64,000 nucleotides of DNA from Acinetobacter pittii ATCC 19004 = CIP 70.29 (GCF_000369045.1 NZ_KB849790.1:441422-505421); one strand, 5' to 3'. Shown: positions 36,497-46,073, counted from the stretch's first letter. Notes: a model not told the origin generated them from the sequence alone. A program made the numbers and translations.

Positions 36497-37150
36497 TTAG
36501 GCTACACGTGCATCGATTAGTTCACAGTCTGTGACTGCCTGTAGCTCATCAAAAGTTAAGCCTTCCACCATTTCTGTGACATAAGCTTTTTGGTCTTTGA
36601 GTTCAATAATGCATAAATCGGTATAAATACGATTTACACACTGCTCACCCGTCATTGGATAGCTCAGTTCTTTTACAATTTTGGACTCACCTTTTTTAGT
36701 GACGTGTTCCATATAGACATAAATCGTTTTCGCGCCGACTGCCAAATCCATAGCACCGCCGACCGCGGGTACATCATCTGCTTTACCGGTATGCCAGTTT
36801 GCTAAGTCTCCATTTACCGCAACTTGGAATGCACCAATCACACAAATGTCCAGATGGCCGCCACGCATAATGTCAAATGAGTCACCATGATGCATAAAAC
36901 ATCCACCATCTAATAAAGTGACAAGTTCTTTTCCGGCATTCACTAAGTCTTGATCTTCCTCACCCGGTTGTGGTGGTGGGCCAAAAGCCAAAACCCCATT
37001 TTCCGAATGTAAAAAGATTTCTTTGTCTTTTGGCAAAAATTTAGCAACGTTGGTCGGTAAGCCAATTCCTAAATTGACATAAGAACCTTCCGGAATATCA
37101 TTGGCAATGAGTTTGGCAATATCTTCACGAGAACGCTTTTGAACTGACAT
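36497..37150 (-). CDS. dcaJ: Dicarboxylate (3-oxoacid-type) CoA-transferase subunit B
   Basis: This 217-aa class I CoA-transferase beta subunit contains FLHSENGVLAFGPPP with the catalytic Glu50 that forms the enzyme-CoA thioester. I start at the ATG at 37150, whose A is also the last base of the subunit A stop (TAATG), with AGGAGATAT upstream; the longer frame from 37207 lies within the upstream gene. With subunit A it moves CoA from succinyl-CoA to a dicarboxylate or 3-oxoadipate. PcaIJ/CatIJ paralogues look alike, so the substrate rests on context. Confidence 0.85.
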   Translation of the reverse strand: MSVQKRSREDIAKLIANDIPEGSYVNLGIGLPTNVAKFLPKDKEIFLHSENGVLAFGPPPQPGEEDQDLVNAGKELVTLLDGGCFMHHGDSFDIMRGGHLDICVIGAFQVAVNGDLANWHTGKADDVPAVGGAMDLAVGAKTIYVYMEHVTKKGESKIVKELSYPMTGEQCVNRIYTDLCIIELKDQKAYVTEMVEGLTFDELQAVTDCELIDARVA

Positions 37151-37818
37151 TAGATATCTCCTACTTTTACAACGTGCTGAACAAAAATTCCCGGTGTAAT
37201 AATGCACTCTGGGTCAAGCGTTCCTAGCTCTACGGTGTCATTCACTTGAACAATTGTGGTCTTGGCGGCTTTTGCCATAATTGGGCCAAAATTGCGGGCC
37301 GCTTTGCGGTAAGTTAAATTGCCCCAGCGATCGGCTTTATCGGCATAAATCAGTGCAAAATCAGCTTCAAGTGGATATTCAAGCACATAGTTTTTACCGT
37401 TAATGGTGCGGGTCTCTTTACCCTCGGCAACCTTAGTGCCATAACCAGTCGGCGCAAAAATAGCTCCTAAACCAGCCCCTGCGGCCTGAATACGACAAGC
37501 CAAATTACCTTGCGGAACCAGTTCTAACTCAATTTTTCCCGCTCTATATAAGTCTTGAAAAACGGTTGATCCAGCAGATTTCGGAAATGAACAAATCATT
37601 TTTTTTACACAGCCAGCAATAATGAGCTTGGTTAGGCCACGGTCACCAGAAGCCGCATTGTTATTTACAATGGTAAGTTCTTTTTTTCCTAAATCGATTA
37701 AGGCTTCAATTAATTCAGCAGGTTGCCCCGTCACACCGAACCCGCCTGTCATGATGGTTGCCCCATCAGGAATAGCTTTTAAAATCGGTTCAATGTCACT
37801 GGTGATTTTATTTATCAT
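37150..37818 (-). CDS. dcaI: Dicarboxylate (3-oxoacid-type) CoA-transferase subunit A
   Basis: This 222-aa class I CoA-transferase alpha subunit bears the PS01273-type motif DGATIMTGGFGVTGQPAELI near the N-terminus and GNLACRIQAAGAGLGAIFAPTGYGT in the middle. It forms a heterodimer pair with the next gene, coupled by a TAATG overlap. Neighbours (permease, acyl-CoA dehydrogenase, porin) point to activation of dicarboxylates such as adipate. It could also act on 3-oxoadipate. Confidence 0.85.
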   Translation of the reverse strand: MINKITSDIEPILKAIPDGATIMTGGFGVTGQPAELIEALIDLGKKELTIVNNNAASGDRGLTKLIIAGCVKKMICSFPKSAGSTVFQDLYRAGKIELELVPQGNLACRIQAAGAGLGAIFAPTGYGTKVAEGKETRTINGKNYVLEYPLEADFALIYADKADRWGNLTYRKAARNFGPIMAKAAKTTIVQVNDTVELGTLDPECIITPGIFVQHVVKVGDI

Positions 37819-37865
37819 CTCACTTGTCCCTTTTCATCCTTAATTTAAGGTGACAGATTGATCTG

Positions 37866-39149
37866 TCACTCTGCCTTTTGCGGGTTAAATAGTCGGTCTT
37901 TAATAAATAACAATGGGATTACACCGCAGATAAAATAAGCCGCAGCCATCACCAAGAGCCCTAAGCCAATAGAACCGTTTTGCGATAGAAAACCAATTGT
38001 TAATGGAGAGAAAATTGAAAGTACTTTGCCAATGTTATAAGCACCACCCACTGCCGAACCTCGAATTGAAGTCGGGAAACTTTCTGTCATATAGGTGGCA
38101 TTAATTGCGTATGGAATACCGTAAAGGAAACCGAAGAACAGCATCATCCATAAAATATTGGTTGGTGTATTTAAATAGACAATCACTGGAATAAATAAGG
38201 CTGTGCCAATGGTTCCAAAAGCGAATACAGCGCGGCGTCCTAATTTGTCGGCAACGATCCCTGCGATTACTTTGGCAAACATCATAATCAGGAAAGTACC
38301 GACCATATACATGGCCATTTCTTTAAACTTGATGCCAAGATCAGACTCTAAATAAGCAGGTAACCAGTTACTTACGCCGTAATAACCAAACTGCAATGCA
38401 CCCGTACTAATAATCCAGAGAACAAACATGGTGCCATGTTTTTTATCTCTTAAAATCTCAAAATATGGATTTTGACGTTTTTTAGGTTGGTTACTTTGAG
38501 CAACTTCTAATGCTTTTAATTGACGCGCTTTTTTCCAAGACTCAGGTTCAGGGACACAAAAGTGCATTAAAACTGACAACAACACAGGCGCAATTGCAAT
38601 CCAGTAAAGGAAACGCCAACCATGTTCAGGAATAATATGTCCAGCTAGTAAGGTCGCGAGTAAAGAACCTAAGGTGTACCCCGTCATGAGAGTAGCCAAA
38701 ACGGTCGAGCGATGTTTGGTTGGCACCATTTCAGACATTAAAATATTACAGGCAATATAAAGTGCGCCTAAGCCCATCGCTCCAAATGTTCTTAAAACTG
38801 CAAATTGCATATAAGAATCAGTAAAACCCAGCGCACTGGTTAAAACTGAAGAATAAGCAATAAAGAACACAATAATGCGAACTCGCCCAAAACGGTCACA
38901 CGCCCAGCCGCCAATCAGACCACCCACAGCGGAACCGAAAAGCGTTAAGCTGCCTAGCGTTCCAGCTTGTACACCCGTCAAATGAAATTCTGTTTTAAGA
39001 CTGGTCAGGCTCAATGCCAAAAAACCTAAGTCTGCCCCATCACACAACAATGTTAAAAAAGCGAATATAAATGCGGTAATCCAAATCTTTTTTGGTGTTT
39101 GGATAGCTTCACTGCTAGCCGTATTTTGGGTAACTGTTTCTGTTGTCAT
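37866..39149 (-). CDS. dcaK: MFS dicarboxylate permease (AAHS type)
   Basis: This 12-helix inner-membrane permease of about 427 aa has the first-helix block FAFLTLLCDGADLGFLALSLT with a conserved Asp, the loop motif GGWACDRFGRVRII, and AYLESDLGIKFKEMAMYMVG. I start at the ATG at 39149, with GAGGAT upstream; the frame extended to 39191 crosses a perfect hairpin. It is strongly similar to the permease at 53153-54403. Position beside dcaIJ and an acyl-CoA dehydrogenase suggests dicarboxylate uptake. Confidence 0.87.
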   Translation of the reverse strand: MTTETVTQNTASSEAIQTPKKIWITAFIFAFLTLLCDGADLGFLALSLTSLKTEFHLTGVQAGTLGSLTLFGSAVGGLIGGWACDRFGRVRIIVFFIAYSSVLTSALGFTDSYMQFAVLRTFGAMGLGALYIACNILMSEMVPTKHRSTVLATLMTGYTLGSLLATLLAGHIIPEHGWRFLYWIAIAPVLLSVLMHFCVPEPESWKKARQLKALEVAQSNQPKKRQNPYFEILRDKKHGTMFVLWIISTGALQFGYYGVSNWLPAYLESDLGIKFKEMAMYMVGTFLIMMFAKVIAGIVADKLGRRAVFAFGTIGTALFIPVIVYLNTPTNILWMMLFFGFLYGIPYAINATYMTESFPTSIRGSAVGGAYNIGKVLSIFSPLTIGFLSQNGSIGLGLLVMAAAYFICGVIPLLFIKDRLFNPQKAE

Positions 39150-39169
39150 GTCCATATCCTCAGAAGGAA

Positions 39170-39192
39170 CATGAGGCATCCAATGCCTCATG
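39170..39192. terminator. Perfect intercistronic hairpin between dcaA and dcaK
   Basis: The arms are CATGAGGCAT and ATGCCTCATG (10 bp) around CCA. It lies between the dehydrogenase stop and the permease start. No T-run follows on the minus strand, so partial termination or mRNA stabilisation is more likely than full stop. Confidence 0.6.
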
Positions 39193-39207
39193 GCATTTGA
39201 TTTTTTA

Positions 39208-40362
39208 TTAGGCCGTAGCTTCCCTAATCATGTTTTTGGCAATAATAATTTGTTGAACTTGTGTGGTTCCTTCATAGAGACGGAACAAACGAACATCGCG
39301 ATAAAAACGCTCAATGGCATATTCACTGATATAGCCTGCACCACCGTGAATCTGTACACAGCGGTCAGCAACGCGTCCGCACATTTCAGTTGCAAACATT
39401 TTGGCGCAAGATGCTTCTGTACTAATATTTTCGCCATTGTCACGGCGGCGAGCTGCATCTAAAACCATACATTTAGCTGCATAAATCTCGGCTTTTGAGT
39501 CGGCAAGCATCGCTTGAATCAACTGGAAGTTCGCAATAGGTTGACCAAACTGTTTACGCTCAATCGCATAGTGCAATGCGTCGTTTAACATACGTTCGGC
39601 AACACCCACGCTATAGGCACCAATGTGCAAACGCCCTTTATCAAGCACTTTCATGGCCGTTTTAAAACCGACACCTTCTACTCCACCAATCAGTGCAGAA
39701 GCAGGCACACGGCAATTTTCAAAAATCACATCACAGGTATGTGAACCCTTTTGCCCCATTTTTTGGTCAATTTTTCCCAATGTAATGCCCGGTGTATTCG
39801 CTTCAACTAAAAAAGCTGAAATGCCACCTGATCCTTTAATTTCAGGATTGGTTCGAGCCATTACAGTGAAAGTGGCAGCGTGAGGTGCATTGGTAATAAA
39901 ACGTTTGGTGCCGTTTAACACATAAAAGTCACCATCTTTTACTGCACTGGTTTTTAAAGAGGCAGCGTCAGAGCCAGATTCAGGCTCGGTTAAACAGAAT
40001 GATCCAATAATTTCGCCACTTGCGTAACGAGGTAAATATTTTTGCTTTTGCTCTTCTGTGCCATCAATCAAAATTGCACTTGAGCCAATCCCGTTATTAG
40101 TCCCAATTAAAGAACGAAAAGCTGGTGAAGTTTGTCCAAGTTCAAATGCAACTCTGACCTCTTCTTCCATGGTGATGCCTAGGCCACCATATTCTTCGGG
40201 AATTGTGAGCCCGAACAAACCTAGCTCACGCATTTGCTGCACAATGTCATCTGGAATTTTGTCTTTCTCTACCACTTCGTTTTCACGAGGGATCAATTCA
40301 TTTTTTACAAAATCTCGAATTGTTGAAAGTAACTGCTCCAACATCCCTTCATCACGGATCAT
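39208..40362 (-). CDS. dcaA: Acyl-CoA dehydrogenase (dicarboxylyl-CoA type)
   Basis: This 384-aa FAD enzyme is probably the first oxidation of the dicarboxylyl-CoA, giving the 2,3-enoyl-CoA. It has FGLTIPEEYGGLGITMEEEV, SFCLTEPESGSDAASLKTSA, RFITNAPHAATFTVMARTN, and the C-terminal FRLYEGTTQVQQIIIAKNMI with the catalytic Glu. The sequence is highly similar to the protein at 51940-53091. It is the first gene of the leftward operon, divergent from the hydratase gene over a region with IclR-type palindromes. Glutaryl-CoA dehydrogenase is less likely because that group's loop sequences differ. Confidence 0.87.
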   Translation of the reverse strand: MIRDEGMLEQLLSTIRDFVKNELIPRENEVVEKDKIPDDIVQQMRELGLFGLTIPEEYGGLGITMEEEVRVAFELGQTSPAFRSLIGTNNGIGSSAILIDGTEEQKQKYLPRYASGEIIGSFCLTEPESGSDAASLKTSAVKDGDFYVLNGTKRFITNAPHAATFTVMARTNPEIKGSGGISAFLVEANTPGITLGKIDQKMGQKGSHTCDVIFENCRVPASALIGGVEGVGFKTAMKVLDKGRLHIGAYSVGVAERMLNDALHYAIERKQFGQPIANFQLIQAMLADSKAEIYAAKCMVLDAARRRDNGENISTEASCAKMFATEMCGRVADRCVQIHGGAGYISEYAIERFYRDVRLFRLYEGTTQVQQIIIAKNMIREATA

Positions 40363-40507
40363 CTGTGATCTCCCTTTTTATGTATTTCCATCGCACCCAT
40401 CAGCCATCTCCAGCTTGTCTGGATACCATGTTTTAAATCTTGTTTACTGCGGATGTGTTTCATAGTACGAGAACGAAAATACAAATTTCAAGCTTTTTTG
40501 AAAATTA

Positions 40508-40526
40508 ATTTCGTTAAACGAAATTT
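40508..40526. promoter_or_regulatory. Perfect 19-bp palindrome, IclR operator candidate
   Basis: AATTTCGTTAAACGAAATT has 9-bp arms around a single A, centred between the dcaA and dcaE starts. Its core TTTCGTTAAACGAAA matches the TTTYGYANTRCRAAA family except at two inner positions. Confidence 0.6.
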
Positions 40527-40644
40527 AAAAATACACCATTACGAAATATCAAACACTTAGCTTATTTAATAAATCATAATTGCTCTAATGAACTAAATAA
40601 GACTTGAAATAAATTCCAAAATAAGCATCATAAAAGGAATATAG

Positions 40645-40659
40645 TTTTGATGTGCGAAA
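40645..40659. promoter_or_regulatory. Half-conserved IclR-type site near dcaE
   Basis: TTTTGATGTGCGAAA has a perfect right half (TGCGAAA) and a weak left half, inside a GTTT...AAAC frame. It lies 15 bp upstream of the preferred dcaE ATG, so it would act as a roadblock operator. Confidence 0.3.
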
Positions 40660-40673
40660 CAAGGAATTCAAAA

Positions 40674-41462
40674 ATGAGTGTATCAATAGGGGATAATTTC
40701 GTAGAAGTCGACTTTTCTATTCAAAAAATAGCGATTGTAAAAATAAACCGACCTGAAGCAAAAAATGCATTGAATACAGAGGTTCGCAAACAACTAGCAC
40801 AAGCTTTTACCGAATTAAGTTTTAACGATGAGATCAATGCGGTTGTGCTCACAGGTGGTGAAGAGGTCTTTGCCGCAGGTGCAGATCTAAAAGAAATGGC
40901 AACCGCAACTTCAACAGAAATGTTATTGCGCCATACCGAACGTTATTGGAATGCGATTGCTCAGTGTCCTAAACCCGTGATTGCTGCTGTAAATGGCTAT
41001 GCGTTAGGTGGTGGCTGTGAACTTACAATGCATGCTGACATTATTATTGCAGGTAAAGGCGCAACCTTTGGCCAGCCGGAAATTAAAGTTGGTTTAATGC
41101 CGGGTGCTGGTGGTACACAACGTTTATTCCGTGCTGTGGGTAAATTCCATGCCATGCGCATGATTATGACGGGTGCCATGGTAAAAGCCGAAGAAGCTTA
41201 TATCATCGGTCTTGTTTCACAAGTCACAGAAGATGACCAAACCATTCCAACTGCGATTCAAATGGCACAAAGCCTCGCAAAAATGCCTCCTATTGCCCTG
41301 CAACAAATTAAAGAAGTTGCACTAATGAGCGAAGACGTTCCATTAAATGCAGGCTTAACTCTAGAACGAAAAGCATTCCAGTTACTGTTTTCGACCGAAG
41401 ATAAAAATGAAGGCGTTCAAGCTTTTATCGAAAAGCGTAAGCCGTCGTATCAAGGTAAATAA
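40674..41462 (+). CDS. dcaE: Enoyl-CoA hydratase
   Basis: This crotonase-fold enzyme of about 262 aa hydrates the 2,3-enoyl dicarboxylyl-CoA. It has the oxyanion-hole motif EVFAAGADLKEMA, YALGGGCELTMHADIIIAGK and the catalytic Glu pair region FGQPEIKVGLMPGAGGTQRL. I choose the ATG at 40674 with AAGGA eight bases upstream, over starts at 40647 or 40650. It closely resembles PaaF. First gene of the rightward operon. Confidence 0.87.
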   Translation: MSVSIGDNFVEVDFSIQKIAIVKINRPEAKNALNTEVRKQLAQAFTELSFNDEINAVVLTGGEEVFAAGADLKEMATATSTEMLLRHTERYWNAIAQCPKPVIAAVNGYALGGGCELTMHADIIIAGKGATFGQPEIKVGLMPGAGGTQRLFRAVGKFHAMRMIMTGAMVKAEEAYIIGLVSQVTEDDQTIPTAIQMAQSLAKMPPIALQQIKEVALMSEDVPLNAGLTLERKAFQLLFSTEDKNEGVQAFIEKRKPSYQGK

Positions 41463-41491
41463 TTTAAAACCATAATAACAAAGGAATGAAA

Positions 41492-42253
41492 ATGGCCAGA
41501 AAAGTATTGATTAGTGCAGGTGGTTCAGGGATTGGACGATGCATTGCTGAAATCTTTTTAAACAATCAGGATGAAGTTTTCGTTTGTGATATTAATGCTA
41601 AAAGCCTAGAAAAATTTCAACAAGATTATCCAAAACTACATATATATACATGTGATTTGGCTGATCATGAGCAAATTAAACTCATGTTTAGTCATGTAGT
41701 TCAGAAACTTGGCGGTATTGATATTTTAGTCAATAACACAGGCATTTCAGGCCCGACCATTGCAGCAGATGAGTTAAGTTTTGAAGATTGGAACACGGTG
41801 ATTAATTTAAACCTGAATAGCACTTTTTTAATTACCCAGTTAGCCATTCCCTATTTAAAGCAAGCACAGGCAGGCGTGATTATAAATATGTCGTCTATTG
41901 CCGGACGCTTAGGCTATCCGTACCGATTAGCCTATTCCACTTCGAAATGGGGGCTGATCGGTTTTACCAAAACGCTTTCTATGGAACTCGGTACAGACAA
42001 TATTCGAGTTAACGCTATTCTTCCGGGTGCGGTAGATGGTGATCGAGTTCAACGTGTATTACAGGCCCGTGCCGATGTAGCCCATACTTCACTTGAAGAA
42101 GTGACTCAAAACGCACTGAAAAATCAGTCGCTCAAATATTTTGTCAATCCAAAGCATATTGCAGATTTATGCCTATTTTTAGCGTCAGACAGTGGTCGCT
42201 CAATTTCAGGACAAATCTTACCCATTGATGGTGATAAACAATGCTTAAGCTAA
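41492..42253 (+). CDS. SDR-family oxidoreductase
   Basis: This 253-aa classical short-chain dehydrogenase has ISAGGSGIGRCIAEIF as cofactor motif, VNNTGISG, an active site Ser in MSSIAGRLGYPYRLAYSTSKWG with Tyr and Lys, and GQILPIDGDKQ at the C-terminus. I prefer the ATG at 41492, with AAAGGA at six bases. Within a beta-oxidation operon it could be a second hydroxyacyl-CoA dehydrogenase or act on a hydroxylated substrate; neither can be told from sequence. Confidence 0.85.
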   Translation: MARKVLISAGGSGIGRCIAEIFLNNQDEVFVCDINAKSLEKFQQDYPKLHIYTCDLADHEQIKLMFSHVVQKLGGIDILVNNTGISGPTIAADELSFEDWNTVINLNLNSTFLITQLAIPYLKQAQAGVIINMSSIAGRLGYPYRLAYSTSKWGLIGFTKTLSMELGTDNIRVNAILPGAVDGDRVQRVLQARADVAHTSLEEVTQNALKNQSLKYFVNPKHIADLCLFLASDSGRSISGQILPIDGDKQCLS

Positions 42254-42314
42254 ATCACCCAACCCTATTTTTCCGTTTAATTTCAAATATAGATTAATCA
42301 TCAGGATGATCGAC

Positions 42315-43838
42315 ATGACTTATGATATTAAAAGCATGGCTGTGATTGGTGTAGGTGTCATGGGCAGTGGTATTGCTCAAATTGCTGCACAGTCAGGTCA
42401 TACCACTTATTTATATGATGCCAAAGCAGGTGCAGCAGAACAGGCTAAAGAAAAACTGGCTGCTACATTTCAAAAGTTAGTCGACAAAAATAAAATTACA
42501 TCTGAGCAAGCAACAGCAGCAAATAACCATTTAATTGTTGCTCATCAAATTAAAGATTTAAAAAATTGTGACCTGATTGTAGAAGCAATTGTTGAACGCC
42601 TTGATATTAAACAAAGCTTAATGCAGCAGCTTGAAGAGGTCGTTTCAGACAATACCATTTTAGCCTCAAACACCTCTTCTCTTTCTATTACAGCCATTGC
42701 TGCAAACTGTAAAAAGCCTGAGCGTGTTGTAGGCTATCACTTCTTTAACCCAGTTCCACTCATGAAAGTGGTCGAAGTCATTCGTGGTTTAAAAACAGAC
42801 CTACTTATTATTGATGCTTTAAACGATTTATCTCGTGCATTTGGTCACCGCCCTGTCGTAGCGAAGGACACCCCTGGATTTATTATTAATCATGCAGGTC
42901 GAGCTTATGGCACCGAAGCACTCAAAATTTTAAATGAAAATGTCTGTGATATTAGTGAAATTGACCGAATTTTACGTGACGGCGTTGGTTTTAGAATGGG
43001 TCCTTTTGAATTACTCGATTTAACTGGCCTTGATGTCTCGCATCCTGTGATGGAGTCGATTTATCACCAATACTATGAAGAAGCCCGCTACAAACCAAAC
43101 CCGCTCACCAAACAAATGCTTGATGCCAAGCAACTTGGACGTAAGGTTAATCAAGGTTTTTATAACTATGAAACCGGTTCAAAAACAGGTGAACAACCTG
43201 CTCAGTTTGTAGAGCGTTTAGCACAATATCCAAAAGTTTGGATTGCGGCAGATTTTTTAGACGATAAAAAACAGCTCGAAGATTATTTGACTCAGCAAAA
43301 TATTGCCTTAGATGCTAGTCCTGAACCACAAACAGATAGCTTATGTTTGCTCGCTTGTTACGGTGAAGACACAACCCAAGCGGCGACCCGCCTAGGGGTT
43401 AACCCCGAACAAGCTGTTGCTATAGACATGCTTTATGGCATTGCAAAGCATCGAACCTTGATGCCTTCACTTGTTACCAAACCTGAATACCGACAAGCCG
43501 CTCACTCAATTTTCAATTTAGACGGAAATGTGGTGAGCATGATTGCTGAAAGTATTGGCTTTGTTGCACAGCGTGTTTTAGCAATGGTGATTAATTTAGG
43601 CTGCGATATTGCGCAGCAAAATGTTGCCACGGTAGATGACATTAATGCCGCGGTACGTCTTGGCTTAGGCTATCCGTTTGGTCCAATTGAATGGGGCGAT
43701 CAAGTCGGCAGTGAAAAAATCTTACTCATTCTGAACCGTATAACCGCACTTACGCATGACCCGCGTTACCGCCCTAGCCCGTGGTTACAGCGTCGTGTCG
43801 CACTTCATTTACCTCTTACTTTTACTCATGAGTCTTGA
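42315..43838 (+). CDS. dcaH: 3-hydroxyacyl-CoA dehydrogenase (PaaH-like)
   Basis: This NAD-dependent enzyme of 507 aa oxidises 3-hydroxyacyl-CoA to 3-oxoacyl-CoA. The Rossmann motif is VIGVGVMGSGIAQIAAQSGH. HFFNPVPLMKVVEVI and VAKDTPGFIINHAGRAYGTE carry the His-Glu pair, and a second C-terminal 3HCDH domain follows (IGFVAQRVLAMVINLGCDIA, GLGYPFGPIEWGD), as in PaaH. Start at 42315 has AGGATGA upstream. The next gene begins 14 bp after the stop. Confidence 0.9.
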   Translation: MTYDIKSMAVIGVGVMGSGIAQIAAQSGHTTYLYDAKAGAAEQAKEKLAATFQKLVDKNKITSEQATAANNHLIVAHQIKDLKNCDLIVEAIVERLDIKQSLMQQLEEVVSDNTILASNTSSLSITAIAANCKKPERVVGYHFFNPVPLMKVVEVIRGLKTDLLIIDALNDLSRAFGHRPVVAKDTPGFIINHAGRAYGTEALKILNENVCDISEIDRILRDGVGFRMGPFELLDLTGLDVSHPVMESIYHQYYEEARYKPNPLTKQMLDAKQLGRKVNQGFYNYETGSKTGEQPAQFVERLAQYPKVWIAADFLDDKKQLEDYLTQQNIALDASPEPQTDSLCLLACYGEDTTQAATRLGVNPEQAVAIDMLYGIAKHRTLMPSLVTKPEYRQAAHSIFNLDGNVVSMIAESIGFVAQRVLAMVINLGCDIAQQNVATVDDINAAVRLGLGYPFGPIEWGDQVGSEKILLILNRITALTHDPRYRPSPWLQRRVALHLPLTFTHES

Positions 43839-43852
43839 AAAGGAATTTCTCA

Positions 43853-45058
43853 ATGTTAAATGCATATATTTATGATGGTTTACGTAGTCCATTTGGCCGT
43901 CATGCAGGTGAACTTGCCTCAATTCGTCCTGATGATTTGGCCGCAACTGTCATTCAAAAACTACTTGAAAAAACTGGTGTTCCGGGAGCGGATATTGAAG
44001 ATGTGATTTTAGGCGACACCAACCAAGCGGGTGAAGATAGCCGTAATGTGGCACGAAACGCACTATTACTGGCGGGATTACCTGTCACTGTGCCGGGCCA
44101 AACGGTAAACCGCCTATGTGCTAGTGGTTTAGGTGCTGTGATTGACTCGGCACGTGCCATTACTTGTGGTGAAGGTGAACTGTATATTGCAGGTGGTGTA
44201 GAAAGTATGTCACGTGCTCCCTTTGTGATGGGTAAAGCAGAAAGTGCTTATAGCCGTGATGCAAAAATTTATGACACCACCATTGGCTCTCGCTTTCCAA
44301 ATAAAAAAATTATTGCTCAGTACGGCGGACATTCAATGCCTGAAACAGGTGATAACGTTGCAGCCGATTTTGGGATTAGCCGTGAGCAAGCAGACTTATT
44401 TGCAGCCCAATCACAAGCCAAATATCAAAAAGCCAAAGAAGAAGGTTTCTTTGCCGATGAAATTACCCCAATTGAGGTTTTCCAAGGCAAAAAATTACCG
44501 CCTAAACTCGTTTCTGAAGATGAACACCCTCGTCCAAGCTCAACTGTTGAAGCGCTCACAAAGTTAAAACCGCTATTTGAAGGCGGCGTTGTCACTGCTG
44601 GTAATGCCTCCGGGATTAATGACGGTGCAGCAGCACTTTTGATTGGTTCTGAAGCGGCAGGTCAAAAATATGGCTTAAAACCAATGGCTAAAATTTTGTC
44701 AGCAGCAGCTGCGGGTATTGAGCCACGCATTATGGGTGCAGGTCCGATCGAAGCCATTAAAAAAGCTGTTGCGCGTGCTGGCCTTACTTTAGATGACATG
44801 GACATTATTGAAATTAATGAAGCCTTTGCTTCACAAGTTTTATCTTGTTTAAAAGGTTTAAATGTTGATTTTAATGACCCGCGTGTGAACCCGAACGGTG
44901 GTGCGATTGCTGTTGGTCATCCACTTGGTGCATCTGGTGCTCGTCTTAGCTTAACAGTAGCGCGCGAGTTAATTCGCCGTAAGAAGAAATATGCCGTGGT
45001 GAGCCTATGTATTGGTGTAGGTCAAGGTCTTGCGATGGTGATTGAAAACGTTTCATAA
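43853..45058 (+). CDS. dcaF: 3-oxoadipyl-CoA thiolase
   Basis: This 401-aa thiolase cleaves 3-oxoadipyl-CoA to succinyl-CoA and acetyl-CoA. Cys89 in NRLCASGLGA is the nucleophile; NPNGGAIAVGHPLGASGAR holds the active His; and CIGVGQGLAMVIE carries the C-terminal Cys. It is of the PcaF/PaaJ type. I start at the ATG at 43853 after AAAAGGA. A strong terminator follows, so it ends the rightward operon. Confidence 0.92.
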   Translation: MLNAYIYDGLRSPFGRHAGELASIRPDDLAATVIQKLLEKTGVPGADIEDVILGDTNQAGEDSRNVARNALLLAGLPVTVPGQTVNRLCASGLGAVIDSARAITCGEGELYIAGGVESMSRAPFVMGKAESAYSRDAKIYDTTIGSRFPNKKIIAQYGGHSMPETGDNVAADFGISREQADLFAAQSQAKYQKAKEEGFFADEITPIEVFQGKKLPPKLVSEDEHPRPSSTVEALTKLKPLFEGGVVTAGNASGINDGAAALLIGSEAAGQKYGLKPMAKILSAAAAGIEPRIMGAGPIEAIKKAVARAGLTLDDMDIIEINEAFASQVLSCLKGLNVDFNDPRVNPNGGAIAVGHPLGASGARLSLTVARELIRRKKKYAVVSLCIGVGQGLAMVIENVS

Positions 45059-45072
45059 CCATTGAACCAGAT

Positions 45073-45114
45073 ATCCATTCATCACAACAGCGCAGTGATG
45101 AATGGATTTATTTT
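45073..45114 (+). terminator. Rho-independent terminator after the thiolase gene
   Basis: ATCCATTCATCAC (45073-45085) pairs with GTGATGAATGGAT (45095-45107), followed by TTATTTT. The regulator gene therefore likely has its own promoter. Confidence 0.92.
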
Positions 45115-45125
45115 GCAGAGCGAAA
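45111..45125. promoter_or_regulatory. IclR-type operator candidate upstream of dcaR
   Basis: TTTTGCAGAGCGAAA differs from TTTYGYANTRCRAAA at one position. It lies 43 bp before the IclR start and next to the terminator, consistent with autoregulation. Confidence 0.45.
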
Positions 45126-45167
45126 TATAATGGCAAAACTATTGCTTTAATTATATTTGAGGATCGA

Positions 45168-46010
45168 ATGTCTCAAAACACGGAAACTGAAAAACCAATA
45201 AATTTTGATGAGATACGTTTGGATCCTATTTCGCATATACATCGGGAAAATAACCCGCAATTTATTGCTTCTTTAGCACGCGGTTTAGAACTTTTAAGAT
45301 GCTTTTCTGCAAACAATCAGGTGCTTGGTAACCAAGAATTAGCAAAAATGACAGGTTTACCTAAACCGACCATTGCACGTATTACCAATACCCTTGTGTC
45401 ATTAGGTTATTTAAAACAATTGCCTAACTCGACCAAATACACACTAGATATTGGTGTCTTATCTTTAGGATACGCAGCATTATCTAACATCTCGATTCGT
45501 AATATTGCTCATCAATATATGGAAGAGATGAGTCAGTATGTTCAAGCGCCTGTAGCAATGGCAACGCGTGATCGCTTAAATATGGTGTATATCGATGTTG
45601 TGCAAATTGAAACTGCATTAAATATGCGCCGTCCAATTGGTTCGACTTTGCCAATTCATAGTAGTTCTATGGGCCGAGCATGCTTGGCTGCGACCCCTGA
45701 ACGTGAGCGCAATTTTCTACTTGATGCGTTGAAACAAAAAAATCCCGAAAACTGGCCAGCCATAAAACGCTCATTAGAACGAGCTTTCCGTGATTACCAA
45801 GATTATGGATATTGTTTGTCTTTAGGTGAGTGGCATAAAGAAGTGAACTCAGTGGCTGTACCTTTGGTCAGCTCGAAACACGGTCTTTATGTTTTTAACT
45901 GTGGTGCGCCAAGTTTTCATTTAAATCCGGAAAAACTTGAAGGTGAAATTGGACCACGTTTAATCCACATGGTGCACAATATTCAAGATGCTTTGAATGA
46001 AACGCACTAA
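45168..46010 (+). CDS. dcaR: IclR-family regulator, probable dicarboxylate pathway regulator
   Basis: This 280-aa protein has an IclR winged-helix domain (about residues 40-95, FIASLARGLELLRCFSANNQ, LGNQELAKMTGLPKPTIARIT) and a C-terminal ligand-binding domain (VAMATRDRLNMVYIDVV). I start at 45168, with GAGG five bases upstream; the frame extended to 45102 runs through a likely operator. It is a close paralogue of the protein at 49362-50213. In related Acinetobacter catabolic clusters IclR proteins (PcaU/PobR) activate or repress their operon; here it probably binds the palindromes near dcaA/dcaE. Confidence 0.85.
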   Translation: MSQNTETEKPINFDEIRLDPISHIHRENNPQFIASLARGLELLRCFSANNQVLGNQELAKMTGLPKPTIARITNTLVSLGYLKQLPNSTKYTLDIGVLSLGYAALSNISIRNIAHQYMEEMSQYVQAPVAMATRDRLNMVYIDVVQIETALNMRRPIGSTLPIHSSSMGRACLAATPERERNFLLDALKQKNPENWPAIKRSLERAFRDYQDYGYCLSLGEWHKEVNSVAVPLVSSKHGLYVFNCGAPSFHLNPEKLEGEIGPRLIHMVHNIQDALNETH

Positions 46011-46073
46011 CAGTCGTGCTTAAAACAATCATGGTTGTGTTGATTAAAGTTCCACTTTCATTATGACTAAGGC

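Larger units (their letters stand above)
40363..40673. promoter_or_regulatory. Divergent control region dcaA/dcaE
   Basis: This 311-bp AT-rich gap separates two oppositely directed operons and contains the palindrome at 40508-40526 and a weaker relative at 40645-40659. I see no gene in it. Promoters for both operons are expected here. Confidence 0.6.
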